The notes under the pieces are model-generated. The model was given only the letters and a program-made list of their open reading frames with translations, did no database searches and was not told where the DNA came from. From Fibrobacterota bacterium (GTDB lineage: Bacteria; Fibrobacterota; Chitinivibrionia; Chitinivibrionales; Chitinispirillaceae), in contig JAEWVR010000030.1 in assembly GCA_023459055.1 (NCBI GenBank), positions 1 to 64,000 of the forward strand: a DNA stretch of 64,000 bases, written 5' to 3'. The position numbers and the translations under genes were made by a program. This document shows, one piece after another, positions 7,533 through 17,000 of the stretch (position 1 is its first letter; each line of letters opens with the position of its first letter).

Positions 7533-8813
7533 ATGAAACAAAAATTACCAGTTATTGTAATATCATTTATTGTAACACTTTGTACCAGCAGTTTTTCGCA
7601 GCCGATCGTTGTAAACGGATCAATGCTTCGTGAAGTGTGTTCTACTCCGGTTGCATCATTGCGCCTATGTACATCAGATCGTCAACCGATACCGTTTCAG
7701 ATTGATGAACTGACTGAAAACGGGAATTATATCTGTGATAAAGGCAACGAACCAAACACAGATTCATCAAACGGGGTACTCGATTCAAGGGATGAGATTG
7801 TATTTCTCTATGAGGATTGTGGTACCGTAGATTCATTTATCGGCCCGGATTATCCGGGTATCTTTTATTATCGGTTGACTATTGGCGATTCAGAAAAACG
7901 GTTTGTTTATATCACCAATGATACTTTGATACCAAAATCATCAAAACGTTATATCGAATATGATCACAAACGTCAATATGTAAAAACTCCCTATTTTTTT
8001 GCTCAATTCAGTCCTGACAGGTTTCACTTTACAAGTGCAGGCGTGTGGGATAGCGGAAAAAAATGTTATGAGCCATTAACTCATGAGCTGAGAGTTACAA
8101 TTTTACTTAAAGCGTTATGGGGGCTGATTCCGATTCGCTATTCAGAGGATAATCTTGTCTGTATTGTAAAAAATTACAAGGTTGGTGTAATACGGTTGAT
8201 ACGGGGTGGTGATTTTCATCTGCGGCTTGGGCTTGGTATCAGGGGCAGTCGTGCGTATGTAAACCAGTTATGTTATCCGCAGGTTGTAAAGGTGCCGGTA
8301 AATGTTCATGTGCCGGTCAGGTTCAGTGCTTTTTTTAAGGATGCTTATATAGAGATGTCGCCGGTTATCAAGCGAAACACTGGATATGTGTTTGATGCGC
8401 CATCCGCACATATTATTGATTCAATTAGTTCGCGGGCGGTATACGATACAATTGTTCGCTATAATCCCAATAACCAATTTTACTCTGTTACGAATGGTTC
8501 AAAGGGGTATGGATGGATTCTGGATGCCAAGATTAATGATGCATATCTAAAAGGGAGTGGTTACCTGATCCGCAAACCATCACCACGGGATTCAACATGT
8601 GTCGAGTACGGATACCGGATGACTGTCGTTGATCTGCCCAAAGGGCACTACGAGATTAACAACTGGGTCTCTTTTCCATCAAGAACTTACGTATCAATCA
8701 GTGATTTGTCAAGTTATATTTTAAAACCGCATTCGATTCAAACACCATGGGTAACCTCAAAAAATCTGCTGCTATCTAACCCATTGATTCAGAGCAATGC
8801 TTCCAGAAACTAA
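7533..8813 (+). CDS. Secreted protein of unknown function
   Basis: I do not recognise this 426-residue protein. Residues 1-22 form a signal peptide (positive MKQK, hydrophobic core, cleavage expected near SSFSQP). The mature part begins with PIVVNGSMLREV and PIPFQIDELTENGNY, then an acidic LDSRDEIVFLYEDCG segment that could bind calcium. Similar openings (quantity, 'PFQIDE', 'D..DEIVF') occur in secreted proteins of other environmental bacteria, but no function is known to me. There are no transmembrane helices after the signal. It is divergent from the MCE gene and is followed by the TPR and peptidase genes. Confidence 0.65.
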   Translation: MKQKLPVIVISFIVTLCTSSFSQPIVVNGSMLREVCSTPVASLRLCTSDRQPIPFQIDELTENGNYICDKGNEPNTDSSNGVLDSRDEIVFLYEDCGTVDSFIGPDYPGIFYYRLTIGDSEKRFVYITNDTLIPKSSKRYIEYDHKRQYVKTPYFFAQFSPDRFHFTSAGVWDSGKKCYEPLTHELRVTILLKALWGLIPIRYSEDNLVCIVKNYKVGVIRLIRGGDFHLRLGLGIRGSRAYVNQLCYPQVVKVPVNVHVPVRFSAFFKDAYIEMSPVIKRNTGYVFDAPSAHIIDSISSRAVYDTIVRYNPNNQFYSVTNGSKGYGWILDAKINDAYLKGSGYLIRKPSPRDSTCVEYGYRMTVVDLPKGHYEINNWVSFPSRTYVSISDLSSYILKPHSIQTPWVTSKNLLLSNPLIQSNASRN

Positions 8814-8895
8814 TGAAAATGAGTTGACATCTTCAACTTATTAAAAGTATCATGAGGTAGAGATCCGGATTACCGGTTCTGACTGGAGTGTAATC

Positions 8896-9909
8896 TTGAA
8901 CGGTTTCAAAGCTGAAAACAGGGTATTCAAGGCTTTATCGGGTGTCGATTTTTATCGCAGCAGGAATATATCGCTAAAAATCGGATGTGATAGTGTTGTT
9001 GAATGTCGCATTCCTTATGAAGATGCTGCTGAGATGATAGAGCTGAAGGCGTATGAATTATGTGAAACCGGTAAAATTGATGAGGCAATTGAGCAGCTTA
9101 ATCGTATTGCAGTATTTTTTGAGAACCTTGAAAACAAGAATGATGAGCATTCGAGGGATCTTGCAGATATCTATCTCCTGATTGGGCAGATGCTTCAGTA
9201 TGCCGGACGATATGATGAAAGTATTGGATGGTTCTCGAAGTCTGTTATTGTGGATGATCAGTATGCGACTCCGTATCATAACCTTGCGATATCATATGAC
9301 AAAACGGGAAAAGTTGATTCGGCGATCCGATGTTTAAAGCAGGAACTGCTTCTTTCACCCGGAAATTATTATTCATACCTGATACTTGCAGAAATTTACA
9401 AAAGAAAAAGAAGGTATGATGACTATGAGGAGTGTTTGCATCAACTGCTGGAGCGGGATCCTCATAATCTTCAAGGATTGTTCCGGTTGATTCATTACTA
9501 CGAAACAAAAAAAACCGGTGCTGACGTAAGTTTACTTTGCAGAAAAGTATTGTCGATACGTAAAAAATTCAGTACAACCGAGTGGATGATACGTGTGTAT
9601 ACATTCTGTATTCTCAAGAAATTTACAAGTGCGTTAAATACCGCTGATGAATGGGAGCGTGATGATCCGAAGACATCACTCGTAAATTTAACAAAAGCCT
9701 ATGCGTACGGAGCTGCAAAAAAGGCCAAAGAACGCGGCTATGAGATTGATATTTTTGTCAATAAAAACAATGGCGATATTGATAAAATGAGTAAAAAACT
9801 TGATGATTTTGGTGGTGTATTCGGCCAGAATGCCAAAATACGTATTTCCAAGACTGTGATCCGTCATGCCCTTGAACGCTATTCTCCGATGGCATTACTT
9901 GATAAATAA
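8896..9909 (+). CDS. TPR-repeat protein
   Basis: This 337-residue cytoplasmic-type protein has no signal peptide. Tetratricopeptide repeats span about 45-215: ELKAYELCETGKIDEAIEQL, LIGQMLQYAGRYDESIGWF, HNLAISYDKTGKVDSAI and LAEIYKRKRRYDDYEECL are successive units. The C-terminal 80 residues are lysine-rich and lack repeats. The start is TTG 8896, with TGGAG about 10 bp upstream; no better ATG lies nearby. The role is likely protein-protein scaffolding. Its partner is unknown. Confidence 0.7.
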   Translation: MNGFKAENRVFKALSGVDFYRSRNISLKIGCDSVVECRIPYEDAAEMIELKAYELCETGKIDEAIEQLNRIAVFFENLENKNDEHSRDLADIYLLIGQMLQYAGRYDESIGWFSKSVIVDDQYATPYHNLAISYDKTGKVDSAIRCLKQELLLSPGNYYSYLILAEIYKRKRRYDDYEECLHQLLERDPHNLQGLFRLIHYYETKKTGADVSLLCRKVLSIRKKFSTTEWMIRVYTFCILKKFTSALNTADEWERDDPKTSLVNLTKAYAYGAAKKAKERGYEIDIFVNKNNGDIDKMSKKLDDFGGVFGQNAKIRISKTVIRHALERYSPMALLDK

Positions 9910-9980
9910 TCAACATTTCCCATCTGTTTTATCCCCTGATTTATATTTCAGGTCATCTGTTGCAACGAAGGAATGACCGG

Positions 9981-11042
9981 GTGATAATCAGTATCTATAA
10001 AACCATTAGACTAATGCTTTTGATAACCATACTTCTGCAGGTAAATTGCTTTTATGTAAAGCAGGGGTATTATGTGCTGCATTACAGTTTTGCAGCTCAA
10101 AAAAATGAAAAACTTCTTAAACATAACAATGTATCCGATAGTACCAGAGCATTCCTGGCTCGTGTTAACGAGATACGTGACTATGCATTTGACAGTATCG
10201 GACTAAAGCGTAATAAAAATTACACCCGGATGGTTCAGATTGAAAATGATTACCTTATCAATGTAGTCAGTGCCTGTAAAAAAACAGGTTTTGAAAAATA
10301 CCAATGGAAGTATCCCTTCTTTGGTTCAGCTCCCTACAAGGGTTATTTTGAAAAAGAGGATGCAGTTCGTGAAGGAAAAAAACTTGAGGAAAAAGGATAT
10401 GATGTTTATATCGGAAAATCGGACGCATTCTCGACACTTGGAATATTGTCTGATCCGTTATACAGCTATATGCAGAACTATTCAGAGTATGCACTTGCAT
10501 CAATGATTATTCATGAGCAGACGCATGCCACACTGTATCTCAGGAATAATGTTGATTTTAATGAGCAGGCTGCCGTTTTTATCGGTGATCAGGGCGGAAT
10601 AAATTTTATCCGCCACAAATATGGTGAAAACTCCAATGAATATAAAAACATATTTTTGGCAAAAGGTGATTATGATTTCTTTATTCAATCATTAAGGGAA
10701 CTGTATCATACACTTGACAGTGTATACAGACTGACAATCTTGTCAGATACAGAAAAATTATCCGGAAAAGAGGAGATAATTAATCGCTATAAAAAAGATC
10801 TTGTTGATAATTATTCTGCATACTTTAAAACTGATAGTTACCGCGGTATTGACAAAGCAAAGATTAATAACGCCTATATTACATCACGAATGACGTATCA
10901 TAAAGACCTGTCTGTGTTTGATTCTCTTTACAAACGTTCTAATTATGATTTAAAGAAGTCTGTGAGCTATCTGAAGTCTCTTAAAAATGAGGATAGGCCG
11001 TTTGAGCGAATGAAAGCGTATTTGGAAGATCAAACGAATTAA
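9981..11042 (+). CDS. Putative zinc aminopeptidase (PF10023-type), membrane-anchored
   Basis: This 353-residue predicted metallopeptidase has the zinc motif HEQTHATLY (HExxH) near residue 178 and a downstream acidic segment, NEQAAVFIGDQGG, which probably supplies the third ligand. An N-terminal hydrophobic segment ends in LLQVNC, a weak lipobox, so it may be a lipoprotein. The segment after it (CFYVKQGYYVLHYSF, then KLLKHNN) matches the YY-x-Q-x-x-G-Q pattern I associate with this family. I chose GTG 9981 because GAAGGA lies 10-15 bp upstream; TTG 9960 is also possible. Substrates are unknown. Confidence 0.75.
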   Translation: MIISIYKTIRLMLLITILLQVNCFYVKQGYYVLHYSFAAQKNEKLLKHNNVSDSTRAFLARVNEIRDYAFDSIGLKRNKNYTRMVQIENDYLINVVSACKKTGFEKYQWKYPFFGSAPYKGYFEKEDAVREGKKLEEKGYDVYIGKSDAFSTLGILSDPLYSYMQNYSEYALASMIIHEQTHATLYLRNNVDFNEQAAVFIGDQGGINFIRHKYGENSNEYKNIFLAKGDYDFFIQSLRELYHTLDSVYRLTILSDTEKLSGKEEIINRYKKDLVDNYSAYFKTDSYRGIDKAKINNAYITSRMTYHKDLSVFDSLYKRSNYDLKKSVSYLKSLKNEDRPFERMKAYLEDQTN

Positions 11043-11178
11043 ACAGGATGATAAGTTCGGGGAAAACGGGCATTACCGTCATACAGGGGTGGGGGCGAGC
11101 AACCGGCACGATTCTCCTTGTCAAATACAAGTAATATTATGGGAGAACAAGGCTACGGATGCTTCAACCTGACGCTAA

Positions 11179-12507
11179 TCAATTGTATAATTCAGTCGGG
11201 GTAACAGGACGTTCCATGGTTGATTTTACAACTTTTTTCGTGAAATCAAATGTTAATGTCCCGGAAAGAACCGGCATACCACTGACAAGCCCCGACCAGC
11301 CTGCAAGCTTCGACGCAATATCGAACTGAATTATTCCTTTTGAAAAACCAAGACCGAGTGTCGGGATAAATGATGATGCATCTGAAGAGTAGATCTCTTT
11401 ATAATCAGATACACTGGACGGTTCAGTTATGAATTCAACGTGTTCATCATAGGTTGAATTGGAAAGTGTCCAGTAAACGCCTGACCTTATAAATAATGAT
11501 GCATTTATTTTATTGATACTCATTTCATACTCACAGCTTGCGGTAATATAGTGAAGCAACCCGGTGTTTTTCTTTTGCATTGTATAATTGTCAAAAGCAT
11601 AATCAGTATTATCATTATCGGAAATCAATGCGTATGCAGCACTTAGCAGGACTGATTCTGCTGGATAAACATTCATTCCAAGATAACCGGTAACCCGTGT
11701 TTTATTTGCCACCGGGTTACCGCCATTATTGGTACTATTACTGATAAATGAGTATTTTGTCAAAGAATAAATACCACCAAGACGAATATTGAGTCCTCTG
11801 AAATCAAAACCAAGTTCTGTGCCTGCATCAGCAATAAGATTGTTTTCCGTTGAAGCGTCAAATGATTGTTTTCCTGTTGCAGTATTGATACCTTGAGTTT
11901 TTGGAACACTGAATGTAAAAAACGGATATATTCCAACAAGTCCAAATTGTGCTCCTGCACTTCCGGAAACACCGTAGATCATAATGTCTTTTTTAATGTG
12001 TTCATTGCTTTGATTGTCAGATGATGATTGCTGGATCTCAAGATCAGAACGTTTATAAAATGCCTTGAGTCCAAGGTTGAAGAATTTACAATTTGCTGCA
12101 ATGATAAGTTGGGGATATGCAGGAAACATTGATGGCAGCTCAGATGACGTGTCAATCGTACTTTCAAGATACTGTGATGAACTCTGGTAAAAAACACTGT
12201 CTCCATGATCGTTGACATTTGCAATAAGCCCAACTGATAAATGTTTTCCTAATGACTTTACACCAATAAAAGGACCAAAGGTTCCATCAGCAAATGATGT
12301 CGCCTGTAGAATGTCGTAGTATGTTATACTGGCAGCCGGATTATTTGCAATTGCACTTGCATCATCAATACAGAAATTGTTCGCCAGTGCATCAAGACGT
12401 GCATTTTGTGAATAGCCTGTATACATAAGAAAAGAGATAATCGCCAGTACACATAACCGGCTAACAGGAAAAAAGGAAATTGAACGTAATTGTTGTTTAA
12501 TAATCAT
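11179..12507 (-). CDS. Predicted outer-membrane beta-barrel protein
   Basis: This 442-residue protein has a signal-like N-terminus (about residues 15-33, ending GYSQ) and the opening RLDALANNFCIDDASAIANNPAA. That pattern is typical of PorV/FadL-like barrels in FCB bacteria, in which a short 'aG..AF..IaddasA...NPA' segment precedes the barrel. The remainder alternates hydrophobic and polar residues (GLKAFYKR, FDFRGLNIRLGGIYSL, VTGYLGMNVYP). I cannot assign a substrate. Its ATG overlaps the TGA of the acyltransferase gene by four bases, so the two are translationally coupled. Confidence 0.65.
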   Translation of the reverse strand: MIIKQQLRSISFFPVSRLCVLAIISFLMYTGYSQNARLDALANNFCIDDASAIANNPAASITYYDILQATSFADGTFGPFIGVKSLGKHLSVGLIANVNDHGDSVFYQSSSQYLESTIDTSSELPSMFPAYPQLIIAANCKFFNLGLKAFYKRSDLEIQQSSSDNQSNEHIKKDIMIYGVSGSAGAQFGLVGIYPFFTFSVPKTQGINTATGKQSFDASTENNLIADAGTELGFDFRGLNIRLGGIYSLTKYSFISNSTNNGGNPVANKTRVTGYLGMNVYPAESVLLSAAYALISDNDNTDYAFDNYTMQKKNTGLLHYITASCEYEMSINKINASLFIRSGVYWTLSNSTYDEHVEFITEPSSVSDYKEIYSSDASSFIPTLGLGFSKGIIQFDIASKLAGWSGLVSGMPVLSGTLTFDFTKKVVKSTMERPVTPTELYN

Positions 12508-13604
12508 TTTATCTGAGTTTTCTCTTTTTTTAAATTGTTGTATAGTCTGACAAATTTATCAGTAAAGAACGTAATTACAATAACAAGTAATATTACTGCA
12601 GGCCATTCAATCTCCATTAATACGACACACACCCATCCGATAATAATCCATTGGATTACGTAAAATGATGTGACATTTTTACTCCAGAAAAAAAGCAGGG
12701 TAAAGAAACGGTTTTCACGAATCCTTGTTGTGATAACGTGACATAGTGGGATCCAGAGAAACTGAAAGCCGCTAAAGATCATCACAACAGGTATTGGAAT
12801 CTGTCCCTGTCTGTATTTACCAAGATACCAATCTGTCCACATCCCGGTTTTAAACTTTAATTCAAAAAGTAAACCGGCAATTATCAGGATAATGCCAGGA
12901 TAACTTCCGTTTATAAAAAACCTTTTTTGTTCTTTTGTTCTCTTAAAATAATCACCATACGCCATTCCAATCAGAGGAAATGCAATCCATGGGAAAAACG
13001 GAAAATAATTATATTCCTCACCACCAAAGAATAATGACAGTACATAATTGACAATTGAGTTATCTGATCCGTGATTCCATACAAAAGGAGAAATAATTAC
13101 CACTCCAAGTCCTAAAAGAAACCATACGGGACTCCATGGAATTGCACGTTTAACTAAAGTCATTGCAATGAGGGCAATACCTGCGAATTGCAGAATATCA
13201 TCCTCAAGCATATATTCCAGAGGATAATCATCCTCAACCCATCCAAACAACATGGCTAAACTAATTGGGAGTGTGCCCCGAAGAAAATTCAATCCATAAC
13301 CAAGTAACAAGATGATAAAACCTCGTGATAATTGCACTCCAAAAGTTGTTTTTGATGATAATGAAAAAAGAATACCCATTACGAACATGAACACTGGTGC
13401 TGCGAATATACAGACAAAAGAATTGACAATATATCCGGTTGGAGTATTAATCAGATCATGACCGCCGATAAATACGGCCGTATGTATCAGTACCATCATG
13501 AGAATTGCAATACCCCTTGCAAAATCGAATGCGAGTACACGCGGCTTATCGTCTGTTGAGACTGGTGGTATACAATTCGGTGTTGTCAATTTTGTATCTT
13601 CCAA
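12504..13604 (-). CDS. Membrane acyltransferase, DUF1624/HGSNAT-like
   Basis: This 366-residue polytopic membrane protein has about ten hydrophobic segments. Near its start, VLAFDFARGIAILMMVLIHTAV matches the opening of the DUF1624 / heparan-alpha-glucosaminide N-acetyltransferase group, with the characteristic D-x-x-R-G-x-x-x-x-x-M-x-x-x-H. The family moves acetyl groups from cytoplasmic acetyl-CoA to acceptors outside the membrane. It lies downstream of the kamA/NRPS pair on the same strand, though 418 bp of repeat sequence intervene, and is coupled to the beta-barrel gene. A role in modifying an exported product is conceivable but unproven. Confidence 0.75.
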   Translation of the reverse strand: MEDTKLTTPNCIPPVSTDDKPRVLAFDFARGIAILMMVLIHTAVFIGGHDLINTPTGYIVNSFVCIFAAPVFMFVMGILFSLSSKTTFGVQLSRGFIILLLGYGLNFLRGTLPISLAMLFGWVEDDYPLEYMLEDDILQFAGIALIAMTLVKRAIPWSPVWFLLGLGVVIISPFVWNHGSDNSIVNYVLSLFFGGEEYNYFPFFPWIAFPLIGMAYGDYFKRTKEQKRFFINGSYPGIILIIAGLLFELKFKTGMWTDWYLGKYRQGQIPIPVVMIFSGFQFLWIPLCHVITTRIRENRFFTLLFFWSKNVTSFYVIQWIIIGWVCVVLMEIEWPAVILLVIVITFFTDKFVRLYNNLKKEKTQIK

Positions 13605-13714
13605 TGATATATCCCCTTCTGTTGATCTATATAACTCTCATTAACATTAACAATGGTATTTTGTAAAAGCAGATGTACAGATTTCATATAGTATGCTGTA
13701 TCTGATTTTTACCT

Positions 13715-13925
13715 GATCCCATAGGGATCAAATATTTATAGAATGTGTATGACAACAAAAAGAATCCGAGTCCCATAGGGACGATATATTTATTGTATAA
13801 CAAGCAAGATAGATTTGTGCAAACGTGTTTGTCATACAATTTAAGCGCCTATGAATATACTGTCCCTACGGGACAAGTTTTTTATTTGTTGCATATTTTC
13901 TATAAATATATTGTCCCTCTGGGAC
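13715..13925. repeat. Two paired-palindrome elements in inverted orientation (copies 3 and 4)
   Basis: Copy 3 is inverted: GATCCCATAGGGATC (13715-13729), AAATATTTATAGA, then GTCCCATAGGGAC (13770-13782). Copy 4 is direct: GTCCCTACGGGAC (13862-13874), TCTATAAATATATT, then GTCCCTCTGGGAC (13913-13925). Palindrome starts are 55 and 51 bp apart, as in copies 1 and 2. They occupy most of the 417-bp gap between the acyltransferase and the NRPS-like gene; no gene is visible there. Confidence 0.85.
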
Positions 13926-14022
13926 AAAAAATAACTTAAACCATAACAATTAAAGGATCACAATACAAAGTTATGTAAACTGGTTTTCCTACCAGAAAAT
14001 TATCCATACGATCCCATAAAGT

Positions 14023-17000
14023 TTACTTTCTCCGGATCGGGATACCCACCCAATGCGAATCCGCCGGAATGGTTTCCCCTTTCATCAATAAAGAGTGTGC
14101 ACTTATTGATGATCCATCATGCATTTCTGTATCATAGAGTATAACTGCCATATTGCCAAGTGTGCAATTGTTACCGATCTTTAAGTAAGATGATTTAAAA
14201 ATCCGGTCTTCAAAGAGATGGTTCTGAACAATAACATCAACATTAAGTGACGCATTATCACCGATTTCCACAAGGTCAAATTCTCCAAAAAGTGCTGTTT
14301 CAATAAATACATTTTTACCAATCTTTACGCCTAACAACCGCATGAACATCGCAAAGAACGGTGTCCCAAGCAGCGGTGTGAGTAATGGCGCTGCGACTGA
14401 TTCATAAACACCATTTACCGCTTCGTTAAGCCACACATACGGTGACCATAATGGCTTAATTACTGGTTTGTAAACACCAATAAGCACATTTTTTACAATT
14501 GCAACGCCTGTCATTGTTGCAATAAGGATACCCAGACCTATTGATGGCAGCAGGAGAGCAAGCTTGACTCCGGAAAAATGCGTTGCTGCGTAATTGGTAA
14601 AATAGACAAGTGAAACGATGCTTGCTATTTCAAGAAGACTTGGAATAGCAATCCGTAATCCATCAATAAGCAGGCGCAATAGCACAAGGCCTGCCGTAGG
14701 TTTGAAAATGACCGTATCAGTGAACCCCTCAACTTTTTTACGGTGTGGAAGCTGGAATGACGGACTGCCAAGCCACTCAGTGTTATCCGGTGTGATATCC
14801 TTATTTTCAGGTGGTGATGAGAGTACACCGATTAGACAATTATCTCCGACACTTTTTCCTGTCGGTAGTACTGCACTGTTTCCGATAAAACTCCTTTTGC
14901 CGACTTTATTTACTGCAATCTGACAGTATCCTTTGTAAAATTTCAACCCTCCCACAATTGAACCGTCAGCAAAGAAACTTTCAGGTCCGATCTCTGTAAG
15001 GTCGGGTGAGAAATAGGAGAGTACCGATAATTCCGCCCGTTTACCGATCTTTACGCCAAGCATTCGGAGAAATGGAAGTATATAAAGCGTCGTGTAAAGT
15101 GGCAGTGTTATCAGGCGGCTCATGTTTATTAGACTGTCAATAACCCATTTCCTGTAATACAATACGCTGTTCACAGGAATGATACCCGGTTTAATTTTGC
15201 CAATCAGTAAATGTTTAACAAGAATCATACAAAACCAGTATGATATCTCAAAGAGCGGAATAGCAATAAGAATCATCGTTAGCCACCATAGCCAGTCATC
15301 TTTCTGAAATGCGAGATAGAAGACTCCGGCGCTTGGAAGTGCTGCGATAAGTATAAAGAGTTCTACGAAGTAAATAGAACACAATGCTGCAATACCGGCA
15401 AAGAAAGAATTACCACGTATTACCTTTTTTCCTTTTAGATCCGGAACAGTTACACTGGCCTTCTGTGCCGGAGATCCTCTGCGTCCTTCACCTTGCTTTA
15501 CTTTTTCACCATCAGGAATCATCGATTGATCGTCAAGTGCAACATTGTCTCCAAGGACTGTATTAATACCCACTGATGACTGAATGCCGAGAAAACAGCT
15601 ATTGCCAATCTCAACAGTTCCGATTTTCAGATAACCATCCTCGACAATATATCCGGGAATCTGTGTTTCGAAACCTATTGATGTATTATCACCTATCGTC
15701 ACATGATCGTAAATAGAAAATGTTGCTGTGTTGATAATGCAATTCCTGCCGACTTTTGCACCCATAAGCCGGAGATACCAGTTCATAAGCGGTGTTCCGG
15801 CAAGAAATGGAGCACCGGTCATACGCTGAATACGTGTAAATAGCCACCACCTGAAATAGTACATACTGTACATCGGGAAGTGACCAGTTTTAAACCGTCC
15901 AATAATCAGCCATTTTGCAATAATACCCGAAAAAAGTGAAAGTGGAAACATTGATAAAAAAAGAATCGCCGAAATTACAGCGATACCTTCAGTGGTAATC
16001 TGGCCTTTATGAATTACATTATAAAATAAAATTGACAAATAAACAAGTGTCGATGTTATTCCGCAAAATCCGAAAACGGATAGTCCCTGCAGACCAATAC
16101 ATGTCCAGCGGGTAAAAGGTGGTACCTTTTTTATGACATCACCGCTTTTTTCCCGTTTTGTTTCATGTTTTTTGCCTGTAACAGCAGGTAGTTCTTTTGT
16201 GTCAAGAAAGGTACCAAGTTTTCGAATCGATGAATGCTGATAAATATCCCGTATGGCGACATCGGTTTTTTTCGCTTTACGTAATTCAGATACCACCTGT
16301 GCGGCGATAAGAGAATATCCGCCAAGATCGATAAAGAAATCATCTTCAACACTGATAGATGGAAGTTTGAAAATTTCATTCCAGATCTTTGCGAGTTCCT
16401 GTTCGGTTTCTGTCTGCGGTTCAACAATAATCCGGTTTATTTTTACAAGAGCAGTCTTTGGTTCCGGTAATCGTTTACGGTCTGTTTTGCCACTGGTAAG
16501 TGTAGGCATTTCGGTAATGACATCAAGGTGAGATGGTATCATGTATACCGGAAGTTTACGTTTTAAAATGTCAATTATTTCATCCCGATTGAGTTCTGTA
16601 ACACCTTTTGACAATACAACGTACGCTGCGAGTTCTGTCATGCCATTGGTCTGAAATGGTTTTACTGCTGATGCGTGTATTGATGGATGTTCACGAAGTA
16701 CTGCTTCAATTTCCGAAAGTTCAATACGATAACCACGTATTTTTACCTGAAGATCTATACGGCCATAGAATATAAGTTCCTTATCGGGTGATAATGAAAC
16801 AAGGTCTCCTGTTTTGTAAATTCGAGATGAGTTTGTAACGATATGATCAGGACGCGGGATAAAAGCTTTATCTGTCATCTCCTTAAGATTCATGTACCCC
16901 CGCGATAATGTCGGACCACCGATATACAGTTCACCCTGTTCACCATCTTTAACCGGTTGCAGTTTATCATCAAGGATAAACGTGTCATAACAATCAAGCG

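Noticed and set aside
13745..13939. 64-residue plus-strand ORF
   Set aside because: It runs through the paired-palindrome elements and is a by-product of the repeats.
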